DNA of 20,449 bases from an uncultured Bacteroidales bacterium (GTDB lineage Bacteria; Bacteroidota; Bacteroidia; Bacteroidales; UBA932): assembly GCA_946405485.1 (NCBI GenBank), contig CAMJHJ010000013.1, positions 1 to 20,449 on the forward strand, in the 5' to 3' direction. Below the pieces are notes generated by a model. The model saw only the letters and a program-made list of their open reading frames with translations, was not told the origin of the DNA and made no database searches. How positions within the stretch are numbered: position 1 is the first letter of the stretch; the number at the start of each line of letters is the position of its first letter. Both the position numbers and the translations under genes were made by a program. This document shows, piece by piece, positions 5,942-13,749 of the stretch.

Positions 5942-8479
5942 ATGAGCAGAACGCTTACCGCCATCTTGCTGCTGGCAGGATGGGCAACCGGAGCAGTGGC
6001 TCCGGTCCATGCGGCAGATACGCTGTCCGTCCGTCATTTCAGGCATCAAGGACCGGTCGCCGTCGAGACTCCTTTCCGGATTGACAGCCTCAACGTAAAA
6101 GGAAAAACCTTCGATCCCCAGACGCTCCTCGATACTCCGGCGGGAACGTCGAACGTGGGAATCCGTTCCCATAGTGCGATTACCGGGCAGATTCCCTCCG
6201 ACGAGGGGCTCCACTGGCTGGGCTTCTCCGTAGAGAACCGGCGCTTCGCCAAAGCGGACCTGCTGGTCGAAGGGCTGAAGGATTATAAGCTCTACGTCGA
6301 CGGTGCCGAGCATGCCGCGGAAGGGATCAAACTTGAACCCGGCACGCACGAGTTCACCCTCAAGTATCTGGTCCGGCCCGACACCACCTCCCGTCATCCG
6401 GAGCCCGGCAAAGGATCCGTGACTCCTTCCATACGCATCGCCTGCGCCCAACCGCTCAACCTGCGTCAGGACGGGCAGCGCATCTTCTCCCTGGATCTCA
6501 ACACCCAGGGTGAGAGTTGCGGCGGCATCAGCGTCTCCCCCAGCGGGCGTTACTATTCGGTGGGGCACAACGTGATCGGGAAAGACGGGAAACAGACATC
6601 CTGGTATGAGCTTATCCGGCGTTCGGACGGCCAGGTCATCGGCCGGCAGGACAAGCCTTACCGTTGGATACCGGTCCCACCCGCTCCGGCGCAGACCGGG
6701 AAGAGAAAAGGTAGGGAGGTTGCAGCCCCGGCTGAACGCTATTGGTACACACGCCCGGGCGTACAAGGCCGTGACTTGGTCGCAGACGATCCGGAGACCG
6801 GTCGGGAGCTGACCTGGGCGACCGACATCCCGGAAGGGAGTTTCCGTTTCGTGCCCGGCGGCCGCTACCTGATCTACAGCCTGGAGCAGGAAGGCCCGAA
6901 AGAAGGTGAAGTCCATCAGATCCTGACGCCGGACGACCGTCAGCCGGGCTGGCGCAACCGCGGCTATCTGGCCCTGTATGACCGGGTCAGCGGATTGTTG
7001 GAGCCCCTGACCTGGGGCTGGCACAATGTCTGGCTTTCGGACATTTCAGCCGATGGGAGCCGTATCCTCTTCCAGACCAGTGAAGAGCGTCTGTCCCAGC
7101 GCCCAACCACACTCTATTCCCTTTATGTGATGGACCTGGCGACCCGGCAGACACAGTGTGTCGTGGAGCGGGATGGATTCATCAACGGCGCCTCATTCTC
7201 ACCCGACGGACAGGAAATCCTGGTCATCGGCAGCCCTGAGGCCTTCGACGGTATCGGGAAGGATGTCCTGCCGGAGCAGACGCCCAACACATTCGACCTG
7301 CAGCTTTTTGTCGTCCGGATCGCGGACCGCAGTGTACGTGCGCTGACAAAAGATTTCGCCCCATCCATCCTGAATGCGCGCTGGAGCCGTTTTGACGGCA
7401 AGATCTATGCGACGGCTGAGGACAAGGACTGCAAGAACCTGTTCCGCCTGGACCCGTCTACGGGCGCGGCGGAGCGGCTGCCGAACCGGGAAGAGTATCT
7501 GTACACCTTCGACCTGGCGGAAACGGCACCGGTCCTGGCCTATTACGGCCAGAGCCTCTGCAACGGAGACCGGGTCTATCTGATGGACACGCGGGATCTC
7601 ACGCAGGAGTGTATCCGCGACATCAGCGCCCAGCGTTTCGAGGACGTCACTTTCGGCGAAGGCGGAGCATTCGAATTCACGAGCAGCCGGGGGGACCGGA
7701 TCAACGGTTTCTATGTCCTGCCGCCGGATTTCGACCCGGACCGGAAGTATCCGATGCTGGTGCACTATTACGGAGGCTGCTCCCCCAGCGCCCGTTATTG
7801 TTACGGTTCCTATTCACCGCAGGTGTATGCGGCGCAGGGCTATGTGTTTTATGTGATCAACCCCAGCGGGGCGGCGGGCTTCGGCCAGGAGTTCGCGGCA
7901 CTGCATGTCAACACAGCCGGGGAAGGTGTGGCGGAAGACATCCTGGAAGGTGTGGAACGATTCTGCGAGGCGCATCCTTTCGTGGACCGCAAGCATATCG
8001 GCTGTTTCAGCGCTTCGTATGGCGGTTTCATGACGCAGTTGCTGCTGCAGAAGAGCGACCTTTTCGCGGCCGGCGTTTCCCATGCGGGCATCAGCGACCA
8101 CACGAGTTATTGGGGTGAGGGTTATTGGGGATATTCGTACAGCGAAACCTCGATGGCGAACAGCTATCCCTGGACGAGGCCGGACCTGTATGTGGACCGC
8201 AGTCCCCTGTTCCATGCCGACCAGATCCATACGCCGCTGCTTTTCCTGCATGGAAGCGCGGACACGAATGTGCCGATCGGCGAAAGCATCCAGATGTTTA
8301 CGGCGCTGAAACTGTTGGGCTGTGAGACGGCTTTCGTCGTCGTCGACGGCGAGAATCACGGTATCCGTGAATACAACAAGCGAAGACAGTGGCTGCGCAC
8401 CATCTTCGCCTGGTTTGCCAAATATCTGCAGGAGGATCCCAGCTGGTGGGATGAACTCTATCCGGAAAAGAATCTTTAA
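5942..8479 (+). CDS. Secreted S9-family (prolyl oligopeptidase/DPP IV-like) serine peptidase
   Basis: 845-residue exported peptidase expected to cleave peptides in the periplasm or at the surface. An N-terminal signal peptide (hydrophobic LTAILLLAG, cleavage likely after Ala24 in PVHA-ADT) supports the start at 5942 rather than an in-frame ATG 45 bases upstream that would bury the signal and overlap the preceding gene. About 130 residues of beta-rich N-terminal domain are followed by a beta-propeller region with repeated Ser-Pro-Asp-Gly type strands, then the alpha/beta-hydrolase domain from about residue 570. The triad is Ser692 (SASYGG), Asp774 (HGSADTNVP) and His806 (GENHGI). The usual Gly before the nucleophile elbow is Ser690. 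It is longer than classical DPP IV enzymes (about 720-750) because of the N-terminal domain. It follows the 5500 gene by 16 bases. Exact specificity cannot be read from sequence. Confidence 0.93.
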   Translation: MSRTLTAILLLAGWATGAVAPVHAADTLSVRHFRHQGPVAVETPFRIDSLNVKGKTFDPQTLLDTPAGTSNVGIRSHSAITGQIPSDEGLHWLGFSVENRRFAKADLLVEGLKDYKLYVDGAEHAAEGIKLEPGTHEFTLKYLVRPDTTSRHPEPGKGSVTPSIRIACAQPLNLRQDGQRIFSLDLNTQGESCGGISVSPSGRYYSVGHNVIGKDGKQTSWYELIRRSDGQVIGRQDKPYRWIPVPPAPAQTGKRKGREVAAPAERYWYTRPGVQGRDLVADDPETGRELTWATDIPEGSFRFVPGGRYLIYSLEQEGPKEGEVHQILTPDDRQPGWRNRGYLALYDRVSGLLEPLTWGWHNVWLSDISADGSRILFQTSEERLSQRPTTLYSLYVMDLATRQTQCVVERDGFINGASFSPDGQEILVIGSPEAFDGIGKDVLPEQTPNTFDLQLFVVRIADRSVRALTKDFAPSILNARWSRFDGKIYATAEDKDCKNLFRLDPSTGAAERLPNREEYLYTFDLAETAPVLAYYGQSLCNGDRVYLMDTRDLTQECIRDISAQRFEDVTFGEGGAFEFTSSRGDRINGFYVLPPDFDPDRKYPMLVHYYGGCSPSARYCYGSYSPQVYAAQGYVFYVINPSGAAGFGQEFAALHVNTAGEGVAEDILEGVERFCEAHPFVDRKHIGCFSASYGGFMTQLLLQKSDLFAAGVSHAGISDHTSYWGEGYWGYSYSETSMANSYPWTRPDLYVDRSPLFHADQIHTPLLFLHGSADTNVPIGESIQMFTALKLLGCETAFVVVDGENHGIREYNKRRQWLRTIFAWFAKYLQEDPSWWDELYPEKNL

Positions 8480-9423
8480 GACTTCTGGTGCCGGCCGTGA
8501 TGCTGGAACCAGAGACCGTAGACCTCGCTGACGTTACCCGCCGTGATGAAGGCATGGATGTCATTGTCCTGTATGAACTTCATCAGGTCCGAGAACTCAT
8601 TCTGCGTCAGCAGGGCCTGCACTTCCGTCATCTGCTCCCCGCTATATCCGCCCCGCACCTCATATAGTGAACACCCGCGCACCAGTTTGTCGATGATGAA
8701 AGCCCGGACCTTTTCCGGCTCTTTCGACACCACGCAGACCCGCTTGCGCTTGTTGAGCGCCGCCGTAAAATAGTCGATGACCAGGCCGTTGATCCAGGTG
8801 CCGATCAGGCCGATGACCACCATGCGGAAAGGATTGATGGCAAAGGCCGTACAACAGATGACAGCTCCGGCGATGCTGACGGATGCCCCGATGTCGAAAT
8901 GAAGATACTTGTTGACGATCTTGGCCAGGATATCCAAGCCGCCCGTCGACGCGTTGATCCGGAATAGGATCGCCTGCGAAGCGCTCAGCAACAACACGAA
9001 ACAGAGCAGGTCAAACCAGATGTCTCCCATCACGCTCGTCTGTCCCGTATCCGTGATGAACTTGGTATAAGGATACACCGCATCCCAGAAATCCATGAGC
9101 GGACCGAGGATCAGCGCCGTATAGACCGTCTTCAAGCCAAACTCTTTCCCGATCAGGAAATAGGCCAGGATGAGGAGGATGGCATTGATGACCACGATGA
9201 CCGTGGACACCTTGACCGTGATGCCGATGTTCGCCAGGAGGGCGCTGATCACGATCGAGAGACCGGAGATGGTACCGATGATCAGTTTGCTCGGTACGAG
9301 AAAATAATAGACTGCGGCAGCTCCGACGAGCATGCCCAGCGTCATGATGATCAATTCTTTCCAGAATTTCCACGTCTTCAGCGCATCCAGCGCAGACCGT
9401 AACGCATCTTTGACACCAGCCAT
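8476..9423 (-). CDS. YitT-family integral membrane protein (DUF161 + DUF2179)
   Basis: 315-residue inner-membrane protein of the YitT family, function unestablished (often described as a putative transporter). After a short basic N-terminus it has five or six hydrophobic segments between residues 20 and 205, including the family-typical PSKLIIGTISGLSIV, RINASTGGLDILAKIV and GTWINGLVIDYF. The soluble C-terminal DUF2179 domain begins near residue 215 and includes the characteristic RGCSLYEVRGGYSGE. The ATG at 9423 is 29 bases after the stop of the glycosyltransferase gene with no promoter motif in the gap, so it is the second gene of that transcript. At its 3' end its TAA interlocks with the TAA of the convergent S9 peptidase gene in a shared TTAA. 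Confidence 0.9.
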   Translation of the reverse strand: MAGVKDALRSALDALKTWKFWKELIIMTLGMLVGAAAVYYFLVPSKLIIGTISGLSIVISALLANIGITVKVSTVIVVINAILLILAYFLIGKEFGLKTVYTALILGPLMDFWDAVYPYTKFITDTGQTSVMGDIWFDLLCFVLLLSASQAILFRINASTGGLDILAKIVNKYLHFDIGASVSIAGAVICCTAFAINPFRMVVIGLIGTWINGLVIDYFTAALNKRKRVCVVSKEPEKVRAFIIDKLVRGCSLYEVRGGYSGEQMTEVQALLTQNEFSDLMKFIQDNDIHAFITAGNVSEVYGLWFQHHGRHQKS

Positions 9424-9452
9424 ATCGTATTGATTAACTTATATCAGGGGGA

Positions 9453-10595
9453 TTACCGGTCGTCCGGCAGGAGGAAATGGAAGAGTTCCTCCCAATCAAA
9501 TACCTTCGGATCGTCGATGTGATGATAAGGAGCCGGTGACAGGACCCGCTCATCTCCCAAAACGAGCGCCTTCATCAATTCCTTCAGCTTCTCGGGGCTG
9601 TCATCCGGGAAAAAGGCCACGCGGGGCGCGCCGGCAGCCGCTTCATGGGCATAGGGCAGGTCTGCAAGGAGCATCGGCTTGCCCGATGGGGCGAACTCCG
9701 TGATGGGACGGCCCCAGTTCTCGGCACGGGAAGGATAGATCAGGCAATCCGCAGCTTCATACCAGCCCCAAAGCCGGGAAGGAGACTGCCATCCGGCGAA
9801 ATGGATCGAATCAACGTGGTCCCAATTGGACTTCAGCCACCAGCCATACTTATTATCCTCACCCCGGACGGTAAACTCCGCGCGGAAACGCCGGCGGCCG
9901 ATCTCCAGTTCCAGCAAACGGGCGGCTTCACAAGCCGTCTCAAAATTCTTGTAGCAATCCGGTGTGGAAGGGATGAAGAAGGTGTAAGCGCTCTTGGCCG
10001 GGACGTCGATCCGCTCCGGAGCGGAATGGCCCTTGGCCGGGAAGACGATCGTCTTGGCGGGATCGGTATGGAAGGTGCGCGAGAGATTCTGGCGCAAGGC
10101 GTCCTGGCGGACGACCAGATAGTCGTTCTTGCCGATATTCTTACGATAGGCGGCCTTGGAGGTGCGGACAGAAAGCGGGATCGCCCGGTCCATCATCCAG
10201 TCGCGGGGACGGACCTTCAGCCACGGGAAAGCGTTGTAACAGAAAGTAACCCGGCATTTCGCCTGCACATCCGGCGTCACGTCGAACATCGACAGCCACA
10301 GATCGATGGGCTTGTCATCCTGCTCTGACATCAGCACAGAGTCCCAATACATCTGCTTATACTCACACTTGCGGCGAGCCTTGGCACTCACCGCCGCCTC
10401 GGGATACTCCTTATATTCGACATGGGGATAATCACAGAGCTGCCGGTTGTGGACAAGCGCCACGATCCGTGTCCGGCCGTCGGAAGCCATCTTTGAAAGC
10501 TGCTGCAGGCATTGCCGCAACAACTCCAGTTCTCCGCCCTCCTTCACAGCGACGGCGGAAACGACGATGGTTCTCTTGAACGTGACTCCCAACAT
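9453..10595 (-). CDS. Glycosyltransferase, GT4-type retaining fold
   Basis: 380-residue soluble or membrane-associated glycosyltransferase, expected to transfer a sugar from a nucleotide donor to a glycan or lipid. The C-terminal half carries the GT-B donor site: a GWQSPSRLWGWYEAADCLIYPSRAENWGRP stretch (split here over residues about 265-297) ending in an EX7E motif with Glu292 and Glu300, then SGKPMLLADLPYAHEA. The N-terminal half begins with a beta strand (RTIVVSAVAV) and contains no signal peptide. The only plausible ATG is at 10595, unusually close to the -7 element (7 bases). It is followed by the YitT gene. No other polysaccharide genes are in the window, so it is an orphan glycosyltransferase whose acceptor cannot be guessed. 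Confidence 0.85.
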   Translation of the reverse strand: MLGVTFKRTIVVSAVAVKEGGELELLRQCLQQLSKMASDGRTRIVALVHNRQLCDYPHVEYKEYPEAAVSAKARRKCEYKQMYWDSVLMSEQDDKPIDLWLSMFDVTPDVQAKCRVTFCYNAFPWLKVRPRDWMMDRAIPLSVRTSKAAYRKNIGKNDYLVVRQDALRQNLSRTFHTDPAKTIVFPAKGHSAPERIDVPAKSAYTFFIPSTPDCYKNFETACEAARLLELEIGRRRFRAEFTVRGEDNKYGWWLKSNWDHVDSIHFAGWQSPSRLWGWYEAADCLIYPSRAENWGRPITEFAPSGKPMLLADLPYAHEAAAGAPRVAFFPDDSPEKLKELMKALVLGDERVLSPAPYHHIDDPKVFDWEELFHFLLPDDR

Positions 10596-10602
10596 ATCTT
10601 TG
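10595..10602 (+). promoter_or_regulatory. Plus-strand -7-like element facing the glycosyltransferase promoter
   Basis: TATCTTTG matches TAnnTTTG on the plus strand and directly abuts the minus-strand element at 10603-10610. It would drive rightward transcription across the aquaporin terminator and antisense to the aquaporin 3' end. An ATG at 10610 follows it at the same 7-base spacing. It may be a true promoter, half of an operator palindrome, or chance. Confidence 0.3.
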
Positions 10603-10610
10603 CAAATTTA
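10603..10610 (-). promoter_or_regulatory. -7 promoter element of the glycosyltransferase-yitT unit
   Basis: On the minus strand the sequence is TAAATTTG, an exact match to TAnnTTTG. Its final G is 7 bases from the ATG at 10595, so the transcript would have a leader of only a few bases or none. Confidence 0.6.
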
Positions 10611-10644
10611 TGAAACTTGCCCTAAATCTCCAACGGCAGGGACG

Positions 10645-10672
10645 AAAAAAGCCGGCCCTCCAGGGACCGGCT
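10645..10672 (-). terminator. Intrinsic terminator of the aquaporin gene
   Basis: Reading the minus strand downstream of the aquaporin stop: AGCCGG-T-CCC, a short loop, then GGG-C-CCGGCT followed by TTTTTT. The stem is GC-rich with one mismatch and one G-U pair, and the T run follows immediately, all within 50 bases of the stop codon. It separates aquaporin transcription from the glycosyltransferase promoter 35 bases further on. Confidence 0.85.
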
Positions 10673-10694
10673 CATTATCAAAGAAATACAAATG

Positions 10695-11369
10695 CTACTT
10701 CTCGCTCTTCTTGCATTCGCTGCCAAGGCAGCACCATACGAGTGCCGCGAGGGCGCCACCCACGAGCGGGGCGCAGATGAAGACCCAGACATTCTGGAGA
10801 GCCTCACCGCCGACAAAGAGCGCGGGACCGAGGGAACGGGCCGGGTTGACGGATGTGCCGGTGAGATTGATGCAGACGAGATGGATCAGGATCAGGGACA
10901 GACCGATGGCAAGACCGGCGAGATTGCCGGCACCTTTCTTCTCATCCGTCGTGCCGAGGACTACCATGACGAAGATGAAGGTCGCGACCACTTCGACGAG
11001 GACACCGGCCCAAGGACCGTTGACGCCCGCGAGGCCGTTCGCGCCGCCCATTTCGAAGTTGCTGACGGAGCAGATCCAGGCGAGGATCGCCGCACCGACG
11101 ATACCGCCGATGAACTGGCCGACCCAGTAGCCGCAGGCATCCTTCCAGCTCATGCGTCCCGAAAGGACGACACCGAGCGTGATGGCCGGGTTGATGTGGC
11201 AACCGGAGATACCGCCGATGGTATAGGCCATGGCGACAACCGCAAGACCGAAAGCAATGGCCGTACCGACGACTCCGGCAGGAGTGCCGCAGCCCAGGAA
11301 GACGGCAGTGCCGCAGCCGAGCAGGGTCAGGACCGCGGTACCGATACATTCAGCAATGTACTTTTTCAT
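10695..11369 (-). CDS. aqpZ: Aquaporin Z (water channel)
   Basis: 224-residue inner-membrane channel of the MIP family. It has six transmembrane helices and the two half-helix motifs HINPAITLG (Asn60-Pro61-Ala62) and SVNPARSLGPA (Asn175-Pro176-Ala177). The selectivity filter aligns by eye with E. coli AqpZ: Phe40, His163, Thr172 and Arg178, the water-selective rather than glycerol-type set. Length is close to E. coli AqpZ (231). It is monocistronic: its own -7 element lies upstream at 11424-11431 and an intrinsic terminator follows the stop. The C-terminus ends in a short Cys- and Lys-containing tail. Identification is firm; strict water specificity is inference from the filter residues. Confidence 0.95.
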   Translation of the reverse strand: MKKYIAECIGTAVLTLLGCGTAVFLGCGTPAGVVGTAIAFGLAVVAMAYTIGGISGCHINPAITLGVVLSGRMSWKDACGYWVGQFIGGIVGAAILAWICSVSNFEMGGANGLAGVNGPWAGVLVEVVATFIFVMVVLGTTDEKKGAGNLAGLAIGLSLILIHLVCINLTGTSVNPARSLGPALFVGGEALQNVWVFICAPLVGGALAALVWCCLGSECKKSEK

Positions 11370-11399
11370 AAAAGACTTGGGTTTTAGTTAATTGTTATC

Positions 11400-11419
11400 G
11401 ACAGGTTTTCACGCCTGCC
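11400..11419 (-). promoter_or_regulatory. 5'-end stem-loop in the aquaporin leader
   Basis: On the minus strand GGCAGG and CCTGTC flank an 8-base loop, forming a 6-bp stem with one G-U pair. The stem starts at the position expected for +1 given the -7 element at 11424-11431. It may stabilise the mRNA 5' end; no known riboswitch is recognised. Confidence 0.35.
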
Positions 11420-11423
11420 AGGA

Positions 11424-11453
11424 CAAATTTAGGAAAAATTGGCAAAAAACAAA
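11424..11453 (-). promoter_or_regulatory. Promoter of the aquaporin gene (-7 and -33 elements)
   Basis: Minus-strand TAAATTTG at 11424-11431 is an exact -7 match; TTTG (complement of CAAA at 11450-11453) lies 18 bases upstream, near the expected -33 spacing. The predicted leader is about 48 bases. This is the best-formed promoter in the window. Confidence 0.7.
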
Positions 11454-11459
11454 AGGAGC

Positions 11460-12218
11460 CTACAACTCCCGGATCCAGATGTTGCGGAAGCTGACCGGGT
11501 TGCCGTGATCCTGAAGCATGATCGGACCGTCGCCATGCTCCTGCTGCTTCGGGAAGCCGACATATTCGGTCGTGCCGAGGATTTCGGTGTGATTCTGGAT
11601 CAGCACTCCATTGTGAAGAATGGTGACATGGGGATAGGTCCGGAACGTACCGTCCTTCTTGAAAGTGGGAGCTTCATAGATAATGTCATAGACATTCCAC
11701 TCTCCCTGCGGACGCATTGCGTTGACCAGCGGCGCATGCTGCTTGTAGATACTGCCGGCTCCGCCGGAAACATAGGTCGGATTGTCGTAACTGTCCAGTA
11801 CCTGGATCTCATAACGGCCCTGGAGGTAGACGCCGCTGTTGCCGCGGCCCTGACTCTCCCCTTCCAGACCGACCGGCTCCCGCCACTCGATGTGCAGCTG
11901 GAAGTCGTGGAACACCCGTTTCGTAATGATCTCTCCGGTACCGGGAACGATGGTCACCGCGCCGTCTTCCACCTTCCAACCGGGCGCAGCCCCTTTCGGT
12001 CCCGTCCATTCATCCAGGCTGGAACCATCAAAAAGGACAATGGCGTCCGACGGGGCGCTGTGTCCGTCACCCGGCGTCACGACTGCCGGTTGGGGTTGCC
12101 AGAACTCAGTGTGGCCGGGTTGCATATGCTTGGGCTTGGGAAATTCTTTTTGCGGCTCCTGTGCCAGCAAACTTGCGGCAGCCGCCAGGAAGAAGACGGA
12201 GCAAAATAGTTTTTTCAT
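11460..12218 (-). CDS. Secreted DUF1080 (3-keto-disaccharide hydrolase-like) protein
   Basis: 252-residue exported protein with one DUF1080 domain, a concanavalin-like beta-sandwich that binds or cleaves glycans; some members act on 3-keto-glycosides. The N-terminus has two Lys, a hydrophobic Phe/Ala/Leu core and a likely signal peptidase I site near LLA-Q. Domain landmarks are LFDGSSLDEWTG (about residue 60), GEIITKRVFHDFQLHIEWR, GRGNSGVYLQGRYEIQVLDS, and the closing HGNPVSFRNIWIREL, so the domain is complete. The ATG at 12218 is chosen over one at 12242 because the latter lies inside the -7 element and would spoil the signal peptide. It stands alone, divergent from cstA. No 3-keto-sugar oxidoreductase is nearby, so the substrate is open. 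Confidence 0.9.
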   Translation of the reverse strand: MKKLFCSVFFLAAAASLLAQEPQKEFPKPKHMQPGHTEFWQPQPAVVTPGDGHSAPSDAIVLFDGSSLDEWTGPKGAAPGWKVEDGAVTIVPGTGEIITKRVFHDFQLHIEWREPVGLEGESQGRGNSGVYLQGRYEIQVLDSYDNPTYVSGGAGSIYKQHAPLVNAMRPQGEWNVYDIIYEAPTFKKDGTFRTYPHVTILHNGVLIQNHTEILGTTEYVGFPKQQEHGDGPIMLQDHGNPVSFRNIWIREL

Positions 12219-12241
12219 AACTTGTTTGAATTCTGTCTCCA

Positions 12242-12249
12242 CAAAAATA
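12242..12249 (-). promoter_or_regulatory. -7 promoter element of the DUF1080 gene
   Basis: Minus-strand TATTTTTG matches TAnnTTTG exactly and ends 23 bases before the ATG at 12218, within the 76-base gap shared with cstA. Confidence 0.6.
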
Positions 12250-12260
12250 AGAAAAAATAG

Positions 12261-12268
12261 TAAATTCG
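12261..12268 (+). promoter_or_regulatory. Possible -7 element of cstA
   Basis: TAAATTCG differs by one base from TAnnTTTG and lies 26 bases before the ATG at 12295. It is only 11 bases from the divergent DUF1080 element, so the two promoters would compete for polymerase. Weak call. Confidence 0.35.
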
Positions 12269-12294
12269 CGATAAGATTATCAACCCTTCCGGAA

Positions 12295-13746
12295 ATGCTG
12301 TCATTGCTCCTCAGTCTATGCGCCCTGATCCTAGGGTATCTGTTTTACGGAAAACTTGCAGAAAAGATTTTCGGGCCGGATCCCGCCAAGCCGACGCCCG
12401 CCGTCGAAAAGGCGGACGGCATCGACTATATCAAGATGCCAGGCTGGAGGGTCTTTATGATCCAGTTCCTCAACATCGCGGGAACGGGGCCCATCTTCGG
12501 AGCCATCATGGGAGCCAAATTCGGCCCCGCCGCCTATCTGTGGATCGTATTCGGATGTATTTTCGCCGGAGCCGTCCACGACTATTTCTCCGGGATGCTG
12601 TCCGTACGCAACGGAGGTGCCGGACTGCCGGAAATCGTCGGCCTCTACCTTGGAAAAGGGGCCCGCACGGTGATGCTGCTCTTCACGGTCCTGCTGCTGG
12701 TACTTGTCGGCGCCGTTTTCGTCTACAGCCCCGCCATCATCTTGCGCAACCTCACAGGCGGCACGAATACCGCATTCATGATCTGGGTGTGCGTCATTTT
12801 CGTCTACTACCTGATCGCCACCTTCATGCCCATCGACAAGATCATCGGCAAACTCTATCCCATCTTCGCCGCATCCCTGCTGTTCATGGCCGTTGCCCTG
12901 TTCCTGGGACTGCTGGTCAAATGGCCTTCAATCCCGGAGTTCTGGGATGGGCTGGCCAACCGGGGTCCGTCCCTCGGACTGAAGGGGCAGCCGATCTTCC
13001 CCTGCCTGTTCATCACGATCGCCTGCGGGGCGATCAGCGGCTTCCATGGCACCCAGTCTCCCCTGATGGCCCGTTGCCTCGGGGACGAGAAGCAGGGACG
13101 GCCGATCTTTTATGGCTCCATGATCACGGAAGGCATCGTTGCCCTGATCTGGGCGGCGGTCGCCTCCTATTTCTTCTTCGCGGGAGGCGCGGCTGAGACA
13201 GGCTCGAAACTGAGCGCCTCCGCGCCTGAAGTCGTGACGGTCGTATCCAAGAGTTGGCTCGGTGTGCTGGGCGGCATCCTGGCAATGCTCGGCGTAGTGG
13301 CAGCGCCGATCACCAGTGGCGACACGGCCCTGCGCAGCGCCCGTCTGATTATTGCGGATGCGTTGAAAATCAACCAGAAAGGAGTCGGAGGACGCCTGGC
13401 TATCTGCCTCCCCATGTTTGCGCTGACCGGGTTGATGCTTTGGTTCAACATCGCCGACGAAAACGGATTCAATACGATCTGGCGCTATTTCGGTTGGGCG
13501 AATCAGACCTTGTCCGTATTCACGCTCTGGGCGATCACGGTCTTCCTGACGAAATACAGACAGAAGAGCGCCTTCCTGATCACGCTGATCCCGGCTTGTT
13601 TCATGACGGCGACCTGCCTGACTTATATCTGCATTGACAAGATCGGGTTCCACATGCCGACGTCGAGCATCCCTTGGATTGCCGCGGGCACCTTCATCGT
13701 TTCGATGGTCCTGTTCTTCCTCTGGCGTTCCCGTCAGAAAGCATAA
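12295..13746 (+). CDS. cstA: CstA-family carbon starvation transporter
   Basis: 483-residue inner-membrane protein of the CstA family (peptide and pyruvate transporters induced on carbon limitation in enterobacteria). The family hallmarks are IKMPGWRVFMIQFLNIAGTGPI near residues 46-67, FAGAVHDYFSGMLSVRNGG with His95-Asp96, GFHGTQSPLMAR at 249-260, and APITSGDTALRSAR further on. About a dozen hydrophobic helices are visible. It is the short form; E. coli CstA and BtsT are about 700 residues and carry additional C-terminal helices. The start at 12295 fits the conserved first helix. The gene is divergent from the DUF1080 gene and its stop is 3 bases from the convergent nitroreductase stop. Substrate (peptide versus pyruvate) cannot be settled here. 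Confidence 0.92.
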   Translation: MLSLLLSLCALILGYLFYGKLAEKIFGPDPAKPTPAVEKADGIDYIKMPGWRVFMIQFLNIAGTGPIFGAIMGAKFGPAAYLWIVFGCIFAGAVHDYFSGMLSVRNGGAGLPEIVGLYLGKGARTVMLLFTVLLLVLVGAVFVYSPAIILRNLTGGTNTAFMIWVCVIFVYYLIATFMPIDKIIGKLYPIFAASLLFMAVALFLGLLVKWPSIPEFWDGLANRGPSLGLKGQPIFPCLFITIACGAISGFHGTQSPLMARCLGDEKQGRPIFYGSMITEGIVALIWAAVASYFFFAGGAAETGSKLSASAPEVVTVVSKSWLGVLGGILAMLGVVAAPITSGDTALRSARLIIADALKINQKGVGGRLAICLPMFALTGLMLWFNIADENGFNTIWRYFGWANQTLSVFTLWAITVFLTKYRQKSAFLITLIPACFMTATCLTYICIDKIGFHMPTSSIPWIAAGTFIVSMVLFFLWRSRQKA

Positions 13747-13749
13747 AAG

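Larger units (their letters stand above)
10593..10612. repeat. Near-perfect 20-bp palindrome at the glycosyltransferase start
   Basis: The sequence reads CATAnnTTTGCAAAnnTATG, an inverted repeat symmetric at 16 of 20 positions with the mismatches confined to the two nn spacers. It consists of two face-to-face TAnnTTTG elements and includes the glycosyltransferase ATG (complement of CAT at 10593-10595). It could be an operator for a dimeric regulator that blocks this promoter. Confidence 0.6.

Noticed and set aside
5912..7024. A 370-codon minus-strand open frame opposite the S9 peptidase
   Set aside because: The plus-strand frame has a signal peptide, a full catalytic triad and a promoter upstream; the antisense product has no recognisable domain.
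12219..12242. Longer N-terminus for the DUF1080 protein from an ATG at 12242
   Set aside because: That codon overlaps the -7 element, so it would not be transcribed, and the extension disrupts the signal peptide.
13747..13749. Terminator between cstA and the nitroreductase gene
   Set aside because: Only three bases separate the two stops and I see no hairpin with a T run close to either end.
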